This document shows positions 56,170-64,000 of a DNA stretch of 64,000 nucleotides, in pieces. The stretch is from assembly GCA_003283025.1 (NCBI GenBank), contig QBYC01000001.1:77308-141307 (forward strand), read 5' to 3'. Made by a program: the position numbers and the translations under genes. This DNA is from Pelagibacteraceae bacterium AG-325-C03 (GTDB lineage: Bacteria; Pseudomonadota; Alphaproteobacteria; Pelagibacterales; Pelagibacteraceae). The first letter of the stretch is position 1; every line of letters starts with the position of its first letter. The notes beneath the pieces are model-generated. The model was not told the origin of the DNA, made no database searches, and worked only from the letters and a program-made list of their open reading frames with translations.

Positions 56170-56757
56170 TTATTTTCTAGCTTCTCTTAAAGCAAATTCA
56201 ATTCTGTCTTGTCCCCAAAAAATTTTATTATTAGCTACAAATGTTGGAGCACCAAATATTCCTTTTTCATAGGCATCATTAGTTTTTCTTCTGAGTGAAT
56301 CTTTGATTAAAGACGATGTAGATCTTAATTCAAAAGTTTTTGGATTAATATTCATATTTTTTAAAACTTTATGAATTATTATTTCATCATTCATATTTAA
56401 TCCATCTTGCCAAATAGTATTAAAAACACTATCAATATAGTAACTTTTTATTTTATCCTCTTCTGCTACTATTACTCCTCGCATTAAATTTAAAGTACGT
56501 ATTGGAAAATAATAATTAAATTTAAATTTAATATTGTTTTTTTTAGCTATAAGCTTACAGTCTCTGATCATATGCTTGGCTTTTGCTGGAATAAAAGCGG
56601 GGGCTTTAATCCCGTGTAAATTATGAAGACCCCCTAACAAAATTGGGTTATATCTTATTTTTATTCCTTCTTTATTTTCAACTTTTTTAATTTCCTTATG
56701 TGCGAGAAACGAGTAAGGACTTACAAAATCAAAATAAAATTCAAAAGGCTTAATCAT
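56170..56757 (-). CDS. 2-hydroxychromene-2-carboxylate isomerase/DsbA-family oxidoreductase
   Basis: FEFYFDFVSPYSFLAHKEI; GIFGAPTFVANNKIFWGQDRIEF; start MIKPFEF preferred. Confidence 0.9.
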   Translation of the reverse strand: MIKPFEFYFDFVSPYSFLAHKEIKKVENKEGIKIRYNPILLGGLHNLHGIKAPAFIPAKAKHMIRDCKLIAKKNNIKFKFNYYFPIRTLNLMRGVIVAEEDKIKSYYIDSVFNTIWQDGLNMNDEIIIHKVLKNMNINPKTFELRSTSSLIKDSLRRKTNDAYEKGIFGAPTFVANNKIFWGQDRIEFALREARK

Positions 56758-57220
56758 TAAAGCTAATTTTTTTAGCAAATAAAATTCTAAAAAACCAATA
56801 AACAACTAATCCAATTGGCCCAGTAAAATAAGTTAAAATCAATGACGGAATAATGATTAATTTAGGTATAAAATATTTTCTACCATCTCTAACAATCCAT
56901 GATCCTGCAAATAAACTAATTGCTAAGAAATGAAGCCAAAAAACTAATAATAATACTTCATTTGCAAACATTGAATAAAGGCCGTCTAATCCGTTGTATA
57001 ATTCAAAACCGTCTAGAATATTTCCTTCTTTGTAAATTAAGTAAGTTAAATAAGTGTAACCTATTGCTAAAAGCAACAGGATGACCACAGACTGGTTAAA
57101 AAAATTTGATAATTGATGATTTGGAATAAAAATTAACAATAGCCAAAAAGGAATTACTCCCCAATTAGCAATTAAATAAATATTTTCATATGTTAAAAAA
57201 GTCAATAAATTATTTATCAT
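56750..57220 (-). CDS. ABA4-like (DUF4281) membrane protein
   Basis: LHFLAISLFAGSWIVRDGRKYFIPKLIIIPSLILTYFTGPIGLVVYWFFR. Confidence 0.85.
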   Translation of the reverse strand: MINNLLTFLTYENIYLIANWGVIPFWLLLIFIPNHQLSNFFNQSVVILLLLAIGYTYLTYLIYKEGNILDGFELYNGLDGLYSMFANEVLLLVFWLHFLAISLFAGSWIVRDGRKYFIPKLIIIPSLILTYFTGPIGLVVYWFFRILFAKKISFND

Positions 57221-57246
57221 GAAAAATAATATAGTATATTAGAGAA

Positions 57247-57807
57247 ATGAATCCCACACTTAATAAAAGTGATTTTGAAGATTTAACTACCAATCTTAGA
57301 GATTTAGCATATTCATATTTAGAAAAATATAGTCCTTCTAAACAACAATTAAAAGTTTACTTACTCAAAAAATATTTAACTAAAGTCAAGGGAACTAAAT
57401 CAAAAAAAGAAATAACTTCAATAATAGATAAAATAATTTCCAATCTTGAAAAAAATAAAATTTTAAATGATGAAATGTATTCAGACTCTAAAGCTAGAAT
57501 GTTTTTACGACGAGGTTATTCTTTAAATAAAATAAACCAATCTTTAAAAAATAAAGGAATAGATGGTAAATTTATCAAGCAAAGCATAGATAAAATTAAA
57601 GAGGATGAAATAGAGCCAGATTTTGTTTCAGCTTTAAAATTATGTAAAAGAAGAAGAATAGGACCAACAAGACCAGATGATAATCGAGAATTATTTTATA
57701 AAAAAGATATGGGAATTTTAGCAAGAGGGGGGTTTAGTTTTGAATTATCAAAAAAAATTTTAGAGTTAAAAAAAAATGAATTTAATAAATTAATCAAGAT
57801 TATCTAG
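57247..57807 (+). CDS. recX: RecX family regulatory protein
   Basis: RecX-like helical repeats: YLEKYSPSKQQLKVYLLKK, FLRRGYSLNKINQSLKNKGI, GILARGGFSFELSKKIL. Confidence 0.8.
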   Translation: MNPTLNKSDFEDLTTNLRDLAYSYLEKYSPSKQQLKVYLLKKYLTKVKGTKSKKEITSIIDKIISNLEKNKILNDEMYSDSKARMFLRRGYSLNKINQSLKNKGIDGKFIKQSIDKIKEDEIEPDFVSALKLCKRRRIGPTRPDDNRELFYKKDMGILARGGFSFELSKKILELKKNEFNKLIKII

Positions 57808-57933
57808 TTTTCTTTTTTTTTCTTCTTCGACCAGATTATCTAATTTCCTCTTAAGTGCGTTTCTAACTAAAATAAAAAATAAAATGCCAAAAAAAGTTAC
57901 TGATAAAACAATTATTGAAATAGTCTTAATCAT
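57790..57933 (-). CDS. 47-aa single-TM peptide (not in ORF track)
   Basis: Manual translation MIKTISIIVLSVTFFGILFFILVRNALKRKLDNLVEEEKKRKLDNLD; overlaps the cysQ 3' end and, convergently, recX. Confidence 0.55.
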   Translation of the reverse strand: MIKTISIIVLSVTFFGILFFILVRNALKRKLDNLVEEEKKRKLDNLD

Positions 57934-58705
57934 CCAATTTTTCTGCTCTTTTAATCAGTAGACTAGGATTCCTGTAATCTTCCTTTCCATATAAAAATGG
58001 TTTTTCGTCAAGGGTTTTTATAATTGCACCTGCATTTTGTGCTATTGCGTGGCCAGCAGCATAATCCCATTCGTTAGCTCGTTCTTTAGCAGCATATATA
58101 TCATATTCTCCTGTTGCTATAACACAGAATTTATATGAACTTGCCATTTTTACTATGTTAGTAACATTAAACTCTTTTAATTTATTTAAAATTGTATCAG
58201 AAGGTTTTATTACACTTGATAAAGCTACTATTTTTCCTTTTGGTTGTTGTTTTTTACAATTAATCTTTTTAGTATTTCCATTTTCAATCAAATAACTTTC
58301 TCCAGGTGAATAGGTAAAAAAAAGTCTATTTTTCTTTGGAACACCGACAAGACCAAGCACGGGAACAGTGTTTATTACTAAAGCTGCGTTAAGAGTATAT
58401 TCATCTTTTCCAGCAATATATTCTTTAGTTCCATCAATAGGGTCTATAAGCCAAAATATTTTTGCCTTATTCTTTATCCTCAAATTTACAGTTTCTTCTG
58501 AAATTACCGGAAGATTGGGGGTAACCTCTTTAATCTTAGAAGTTATTAACTCATTAACTTTTAGATCTCCATTGCTTACGGGGGATTTGTCTTCTTTAAT
58601 TTGAATCTCTAAACCTTTTTTATAAAGATCAATAGAAACTTTCCCGGCATTAAGAAAAGTATCAATTAAATTTTCACTTAAGGATTTAAGGTCACTGCTT
58701 TTCAT
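57926..58705 (-). CDS. cysQ: 3'(2'),5'-bisphosphate nucleotidase CysQ
   Basis: PVSNGDLKVNELI, PVISEE, FWLIDPIDGTKEYIAGKDEYTLNAALV. Confidence 0.92.
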   Translation of the reverse strand: MKSSDLKSLSENLIDTFLNAGKVSIDLYKKGLEIQIKEDKSPVSNGDLKVNELITSKIKEVTPNLPVISEETVNLRIKNKAKIFWLIDPIDGTKEYIAGKDEYTLNAALVINTVPVLGLVGVPKKNRLFFTYSPGESYLIENGNTKKINCKKQQPKGKIVALSSVIKPSDTILNKLKEFNVTNIVKMASSYKFCVIATGEYDIYAAKERANEWDYAAGHAIAQNAGAIIKTLDEKPFLYGKEDYRNPSLLIKRAEKLDD

Positions 58706-58871
58706 CGTTTACTTTTTCTAAATTTATATTTTCTACGTTAATTACTCTTTTACCGTAATTTACAAAGTTTACAGTAACCTTGTTACCAATAATTGATTGA
58801 ACTTGTCCAATACCCCAATCTTTATTAAGAGGATTTGTGACATAATCTCCGGGTTCAAAATCAATAAGCAT
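58692..58871 (-). CDS. DUF3553 domain protein (59 aa, not in ORF track)
   Basis: Manual translation MLIDFEPGDYVTNPLNKDWGIGQVQSIIGNKVTVNFVNYGKRVINVENINLEKVNDEKQ; overlaps cysQ start. Confidence 0.85.
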   Translation of the reverse strand: MLIDFEPGDYVTNPLNKDWGIGQVQSIIGNKVTVNFVNYGKRVINVENINLEKVNDEKQ

Positions 58872-58910
58872 GATGGAAAATAACTGTATTTTCGATTATA
58901 CACTTTAATT

Positions 58911-60065
58911 ATGAATTCACTAGGAATTAATAAATCAACAAAAAATACTAAAGTTGTTGTAGCGATGTCTGGAGGAGTAGACTCGTCTGTAGTTGCCGCT
59001 TTAATGAAAAAAGAAGGCTATGAGGTAACAGGCATAACACTTAAATTATATGATGATACAAAACAATCAAAAGAAAACCGTCAATGTTGTGCTGGGCAAG
59101 ATATTTTGGATGCCAAAAGAGTTTCGGAGAAAATTAATATAGACCATAAAATTTTATTTTATCAAAAAAAATTTAAATCTGAAGTAATAGAATCTTTTAT
59201 AGATAGTTATGCTGCAGGTGAAACTCCAATTCCTTGTGTACAATGTAATCAGACAGTAAAATTTAGAGATTTATTCAAATATGCAAAAGATTTAAAAGCG
59301 GATGCACTCGTTACAGGTCATTATGTTTCGAGACTTCAAGTCAATGGTCATGCAAACATGTATAGAGCTAAAGACCAAAAACGAGATCAAAGTTATTTTT
59401 TATTTAGCACAACTCAAGAACAATTAGATTACTTAAGATTTCCTTTGGGTAAAATTGACAAGTCTGAAACAAGATCAATAGCAGAAAAATTAAATTTAAA
59501 TGTGGCTACTAAACCAGACAGTCAAGATATTTGTTTTGTACCTAATGGAGACTACGCTTCAGTAATAAAAAAATTTAGACCAGAGTCTTTTAAACCAGGT
59601 AAAATTCTTGACATTGGAGGAAGACAAATTGGCGATCATGAAGGAATAATTAATTACACGATTGGTCAAAGAAGGGGAATTAGGGTATCAAGCGCAAATC
59701 CTCTATATGTTATCAATATAAATCCAGAAAAAAATATTATTATCGTTGGAGAAAAAGATTGTCTTGAAATAGGAAAAATTACTTTGAGAAATTTAAACAT
59801 TCTAGGATCAAAAAAAGAACTTGATCAAATAATAAATATCAAAGTTAGATCCACAGGGAAAATGTTGAAGGCAAAAGTAAAAATTTTAAAAACATATGCA
59901 GATGTAGAAATTCTTGATAAAGAAACTGGAATTTCACCAGGTCAAGCATGTGTTTTTTATTCAAAAGATAAAATTGGGGATAAGGTTCTTGGCGGAGGGT
60001 GGATACATAAGACTATCAATAAAAACTTATCCACAAACTTAACAGATCTAATAATTACACGCTAA
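58911..60065 (+). CDS. mnmA: tRNA 2-thiouridine(34) synthase MnmA
   Basis: [56 protein letters not shown]. Confidence 0.96.
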   Translation: MNSLGINKSTKNTKVVVAMSGGVDSSVVAALMKKEGYEVTGITLKLYDDTKQSKENRQCCAGQDILDAKRVSEKINIDHKILFYQKKFKSEVIESFIDSYAAGETPIPCVQCNQTVKFRDLFKYAKDLKADALVTGHYVSRLQVNGHANMYRAKDQKRDQSYFLFSTTQEQLDYLRFPLGKIDKSETRSIAEKLNLNVATKPDSQDICFVPNGDYASVIKKFRPESFKPGKILDIGGRQIGDHEGIINYTIGQRRGIRVSSANPLYVININPEKNIIIVGEKDCLEIGKITLRNLNILGSKKELDQIINIKVRSTGKMLKAKVKILKTYADVEILDKETGISPGQACVFYSKDKIGDKVLGGGWIHKTINKNLSTNLTDLIITR

Positions 60066-60103
60066 AAGTGATAACTTTTTTTTTTAAGTGTGATTTAATG
60101 AAT

Positions 60104-60292
60104 TTAATTAAGAGGCAACTCTTAACTGGCCAATTAAGGAAAAGCCGAAAGGTTCAAGCTTAAGGGGCAGAAAGGTGGACCTAGTAGCGCTAGAATAGTT
60201 CATCGGGTACGGCTTGGCGGTAGCGCCTAAACGACGAGCCAAAACTACTAAATTTCTGGGCGAAAGCCTAGAAATTTACGTGGTTTCCTTCC
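60104..60292 (+). ncRNA. Candidate structured ncRNA of unassigned family
   Basis: Locally GC-rich gap with GNRA-capped helices (TTAAGAG-GCAA-CTCTTAA; AAATTTCTGGGC-GAAA-GCCTAGAAATTT), GGCG-gtag-CGCC, and a long-range AAGGAAA/TTTCCTT closing pair; strand is inferred. Confidence 0.6.
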
Positions 60293-60977
60293 ATAGAAAT
60301 CTAGTTAACAAGTAAAATAATATAACACCAACAAAATAATTCCATTCTAAAGCATGTTTAAAATGTGTATTACCTTTAACCAAAAGTATTGGTAGACTTA
60401 ATATTGCTATTGAAGCTAAAACCGAAACTAAAATTGCTTTTAAAACTAAAATTTTTTTATTAATTAAAGCTGAAATTTTATTTTTTAATTTAAAAAAATG
60501 GTAAACAAGTATTCCTTGAGCTATGATTTCAAAAATAATAAATAATAATAAAATTACCCTTCTCATTAATTTATACAATTGAATATCAAATTTAATACCT
60601 AAAAAAATTGAATGGATAGCCAAAAAAAAAGCAGAAAGAATTCCAAAAGTCTTAAACTTATAATTTATATTAGTAAGTCTGCATCTGTTTACTAGATCAT
60701 TATTATTTGACCAATAAAAATATAGAATTATTGCTGTGATAATCATAGCTGGTTTAAAAATTAAATATTGAGGAAAAGTTCTAGAAGCCCTACTTATTGA
60801 TAAGCTCCCATCTAAATAAGGTATTGAAAAACCAGATCGTCCAATTTGATCAACAGTAAAATATGTATTCTCTAGTAACTCAGGATTTTGAGATATAAAA
60901 AGACAAAAATTTATAGCTATTAATGGAATAAAAAATATCCATAGACTCAATTTTCTTATTTGAGTTATTTCATTCAT
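60276..60977 (-). CDS. Pr6Pr-like multi-TM membrane protein
   Basis: 233 aa, six TM-like segments, YFTVDQIGRSGFSIPYL. Confidence 0.5.
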   Translation of the reverse strand: MNEITQIRKLSLWIFFIPLIAINFCLFISQNPELLENTYFTVDQIGRSGFSIPYLDGSLSISRASRTFPQYLIFKPAMIITAIILYFYWSNNNDLVNRCRLTNINYKFKTFGILSAFFLAIHSIFLGIKFDIQLYKLMRRVILLLFIIFEIIAQGILVYHFFKLKNKISALINKKILVLKAILVSVLASIAILSLPILLVKGNTHFKHALEWNYFVGVILFYLLTRFLWKETT

Positions 60978-60991
60978 AAAAATTTTAGTGA

Positions 60992-61075
60992 TTATTTTTT
61001 CTTATTTCTTTTTCTAGCTCGCCTTTTTTTTGAGCCAATTTTTCTTCTTCCCCGGTGTTTTTTTGGGTAACCCAT
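60992..61075 (-). CDS. 27-aa strongly basic peptide, ribosomal-protein-like (not in ORF track)
   Basis: Manual translation MGYPKKHRGRRKIGSKKRRARKRNKKK with GGAGG Shine-Dalgarno upstream. Confidence 0.7.
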   Translation of the reverse strand: MGYPKKHRGRRKIGSKKRRARKRNKKK

Positions 61076-61140
61076 ATTTTTGCCTCCTTTTTTATATAAT
61101 AACTAAGTAATTATAATATAAATTTAAGTACACTTATTTT

Positions 61141-62334
61141 ATGAAAAAGTCCATTAACACCTTTTTAAAACATCCTACGAAAGATAATATTAATAGATCA
61201 GCAAACCCGCCAGTAGCAAGAGCTTCAACTATATTATTTCAAACAATGCAAGAAATGCATAAGCATGAAGCAAAAATCAAGCAACACAAAAAAATAAGTT
61301 ATTACAACTATGGTCGCTATGGAAGCACGACTACAATTGAACTTGAAAATATTTTAAAAGAATTAGAAAAAGCATATCATGTTTTTTTAACTGGAACTGG
61401 CTTTGGCGGGATAGCGCTTGCTTTAATGAGCCTATGTAGACCTGGAGATGAAATTTTAGTTTCTGACAATGTATATGGTCCAACAAAAGAAATTTCTGAA
61501 AAACTTTTAAAAGAATTTAATATAAATGCTAAATTTTATGATCCAAACTCTTTAGATGATTTAAAGAGGAAAGTTACAAAAAAAACTAAAATGATTTTAG
61601 TTGAAAACCCTGGAAGTAATACTTTTGAATTTCAAGATCTGTCTAAAATCGTAAGTTTAGCCAAGAATAATAAAATATTAACTTTATTAGACAATACTTG
61701 GGGAACTCCTTTATACCTTAAGCCTTTAGAATTGGGTTTTGATATGTCTTTTTCTTCAGCAACTAAATATTTTTCAGGCCACTCTGATGCTATGGGAGGA
61801 TCTTTAGCTGTAAATAAAAAAGTTTTTAATAAAATAATGTTTTTTTATAAACTATCAGGCTATCGAATGTCAGCTGACGAAGCCTACTTAATTATTAGAG
61901 GTTTACGTACTTTAGATACAAGGCTCAAACAGCATTATCAAAATACAAAGATAGTAATAAACTTTCTAAAAAAACAGAAAAAGATTTTAGAAATACTTTA
62001 TCCGCATGAACCTGGAAGCAAAAATTATAAACTTTGGAAAAAATATTATACAGGCGCGACAGGATTATTTTCTGTTGTTATAAAATCAAAAAAAAAATCC
62101 TCAGTTGTAAAGTTTGTAAACTCATTAGAATTATTTGGAATAGGTTATAGTTGGGGTGGATTTGAAAGCCTTGCTATTTTGCAAGAACTTAAAGCAAGTA
62201 AAGATGAATACAGTCAAGGTAGAAGGTTTTTTAAATATGGAAAAAATGAACATATTGTGAGATTGCATATTGGTCTCGAAGATCCTAATGATTTAATAAA
62301 TGATTTAAATAAATCTTTAAGATATATAAAATAA
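61141..62334 (+). CDS. metC: Cystathionine beta-lyase/Cys-Met metabolism PLP enzyme
   Basis: ILVENPGSNTFEFQDL, SATKYFSGHSDAMGGSLAVN PLP-lysine motif. Confidence 0.9.
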   Translation: MKKSINTFLKHPTKDNINRSANPPVARASTILFQTMQEMHKHEAKIKQHKKISYYNYGRYGSTTTIELENILKELEKAYHVFLTGTGFGGIALALMSLCRPGDEILVSDNVYGPTKEISEKLLKEFNINAKFYDPNSLDDLKRKVTKKTKMILVENPGSNTFEFQDLSKIVSLAKNNKILTLLDNTWGTPLYLKPLELGFDMSFSSATKYFSGHSDAMGGSLAVNKKVFNKIMFFYKLSGYRMSADEAYLIIRGLRTLDTRLKQHYQNTKIVINFLKKQKKILEILYPHEPGSKNYKLWKKYYTGATGLFSVVIKSKKKSSVVKFVNSLELFGIGYSWGGFESLAILQELKASKDEYSQGRRFFKYGKNEHIVRLHIGLEDPNDLINDLNKSLRYIK

Positions 62335-63554
62335 TGAATAAATTTTTTCCAAATAAATTAGCATTGGTTGTTTTAATTTCAGCATGCAGTATTATTTTTA
62401 TTTCAATGGGATTAAGACAAACCTTTGGTTTGTTTTTCGATGCTTTTGAAAAAGGTTTAGGCATCACAAGGACAGAGTTTGGTTTAGCAATTGGTATTCA
62501 AATGCTCTTTTGGGGAGTATTTGCACCAATATTTGGCTTTCTTGCTGACAGACTTGGGGGAAATAAAGCAGTCTTCATTGGTTTTATAATATTCGGTATA
62601 GGGATTTATTTACTTTTTTCAGGTCCAAATACTGGAGTTTTTTTTCAAATTGGTCTTGGTGTTTTAGTTGGCATAGCTTTAGGTGCTACAGCTATCGGTG
62701 TTCCGGTATCAGAGGTTGGTAAACACTTTCCCAATGAAAGCAGAACTATGGCCACTGGAATTGTAACAGCTGCTGCATCAATAGGTTATTTTTTATCACC
62801 TTTACTTACAAAATATAGTCTCGAAAATTTTGATTGGGAAAAAACATTAATGAATTTTATGTATTTTATTGTTTTTGGGTTAATTGTCTCGATTTTTTTA
62901 TTTCCTACAAAAAATATAATAAATTCATCTCAAGCAGATAGAGATCAAACTTTTAGTTCTGCAATTAAAGAGGCATTTTCTCATAAAGGTTATGTTTTGC
63001 TAGTCTTAGGTTTTTTTGTATGTGGTTTTCAAATTACATTAGTTGGAACTCATGTTCCAGGTTATATGCAAGATAGAGGTATGGACGGTTGGTCGGCTAC
63101 AATTATCTTAGCTTTAATTGGTTTTTTTAATATTTTTGGAACATTGGGAATGGGTTATCTTGGAACAAAATATAAGAAAAAAAATTTACTTAGTATACTT
63201 TATGCTTTGAGAGCAGTGAGTATTTGCGTATTTATTTTTTCTCCTCCATCACTATTAAACTCGATCATATTCGGAATAACATTTGGATTGTTATGGCTCT
63301 CAACAGTTCCGCCCACTAACGGGATTGTAGCTCAAATTTTTGGCACTAAATACTTAAGCACTTTATTTGGGATAGTTTTCTTATGTCATCAGTTTGGCGC
63401 TTTTGCAGGAGCATTTTTAGGAGGATATTTTTTCGATCTTTATGGTTCTTACGATAACGCATGGTATATAGCCATAGCACTCTCAATTTTTGCTACAATT
63501 GTCCATTACCCTATAGATGAAGCTAAGCTAGTCCGTATTGATAAGACTATCTAA
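62334..63554 (+). CDS. MFS transporter
   Basis: 12-TM MFS; FAPIFGFLADRLGGNKAVFIG. Confidence 0.9.
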   Translation: MNKFFPNKLALVVLISACSIIFISMGLRQTFGLFFDAFEKGLGITRTEFGLAIGIQMLFWGVFAPIFGFLADRLGGNKAVFIGFIIFGIGIYLLFSGPNTGVFFQIGLGVLVGIALGATAIGVPVSEVGKHFPNESRTMATGIVTAAASIGYFLSPLLTKYSLENFDWEKTLMNFMYFIVFGLIVSIFLFPTKNIINSSQADRDQTFSSAIKEAFSHKGYVLLVLGFFVCGFQITLVGTHVPGYMQDRGMDGWSATIILALIGFFNIFGTLGMGYLGTKYKKKNLLSILYALRAVSICVFIFSPPSLLNSIIFGITFGLLWLSTVPPTNGIVAQIFGTKYLSTLFGIVFLCHQFGAFAGAFLGGYFFDLYGSYDNAWYIAIALSIFATIVHYPIDEAKLVRIDKTI

Positions 63555-63694
63555 GGTTGTATTTTGAGTCTTAAAGTGAATCAAAAGTGAATCAAAAGGT
63601 GAACATTTAGATAAAAATAGAAAATGGTTGTGGATAATTTTTTTGTTTAATCTAGTGGTTTTTTTTAATACCTTAATATTAACCAAGGAGCAAA

Positions 63695-64000
63695 ATGTTT
63701 TCAAAAGAATTAAATAAAAAATTAGATCAATATCATCTATTAAATCATTCATTTTACAAATCATGGAATGAAGGAAAACTTACAAGAGAAATTATAAAAG
63801 ACTATGCTGAACAGTACTACCAGCATGTAAAAGCGTTTCCTAGGTATATAAGCGCAACTCATTCATTGTGTGAAGATATAGAAAAAAGAAAAATTCTTTT
63901 AGAAAATCTTCAAGATGAAGAAAATAAAGATGCAGATCATCCAAAATTATGGAAAAATTTTGCAATAGAAATGGGTTCAGACTCAAAAAAAATTGAAGAA
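63695..64000 (+). CDS. CADD/PqqC-like (TenA-superfold) protein, 3' truncated by window edge
   Basis: MFSKELNKKLDQYHLLNHSFYKSWNEGKLTREIIKDYAEQYYQHVKAFPRYISATHS; open to window end. Confidence 0.82.
   Translation, partial: MFSKELNKKLDQYHLLNHSFYKSWNEGKLTREIIKDYAEQYYQHVKAFPRYISATHSLCEDIEKRKILLENLQDEENKDADHPKLWKNFAIEMGSDSKKIEE

Noticed and set aside
60104-60292. tmRNA interpretation of the structured RNA (AACGACGAG resembling a tag start, TAG inside the last hairpin)
   Set aside because: The possible tag NDEPKLLNFWAKA does not end in a usual LAA/VAA, and I found no TTCGAC-type 5' motif or acceptor T-arm. Kept as unassigned ncRNA.
1-64000. CRISPR arrays, transposons, integrases, prophage genes, rRNA and tRNA
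   Set aside because: No direct-repeat arrays, transposase/integrase motifs, rRNA or tRNA signatures were recognised.

Overview
The window is a dense, AT-rich stretch (short or overlapping gene junctions, Lys/Asn/Ile-rich proteins) that looks like a streamlined SAR11/Pelagibacterales-type alphaproteobacterial chromosome. That taxonomic call is an inference from gene content and composition. I saw no rRNA, tRNA, CRISPR array or transposon. Main blocks: (i) 3' end of a liv branched-chain amino acid importer followed by azlCD-like genes; (ii) a CsiD/GlaH-type glutarate hydroxylase next to a complete tripartite tricarboxylate transporter (TctC-TctB-TctA) and a small outer-membrane beta-barrel; (iii) a tesA / ybbA-ybbP-like locus; (iv) acnA-prpD; (v) a tandem glycine riboswitch followed by gcvT-gcvH-gcvP; (vi) a roughly 17 kb group of photo-oxidative-stress-type genes (FAD oxidoreductase-DUF1365-Cfa-DUF3833, SodB, MsrA, TspO, two photolyase-like proteins, DCC1, DUF2256); (vii) folE/hisI/acuI/LysR/rseP/HU/amt; (viii) bcp, rhodanese, recX, cysQ, mnmA, a PLP lyase, an MFS transporter and a truncated CADD/PqqC-like gene. 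The observations most worth follow-up are a four-module cNMP-cNMP-acyltransferase-SGNH fusion protein (40855-43464), a GC-rich multi-hairpin candidate ncRNA of unassigned family (about 60104-60292), a FeS-type photolyase homolog that seems to lack the usual CxxC cluster ligands, a DMT transporter split by a one-base homopolymer frameshift, a GlaH-TTT-OMP cluster that may be a glutarate uptake and catabolism unit, and five small proteins absent from the supplied ORF track (DUF2256, DUF3553, a Cys-rich peptide, a basic ribosomal-like peptide and a one-TM peptide).
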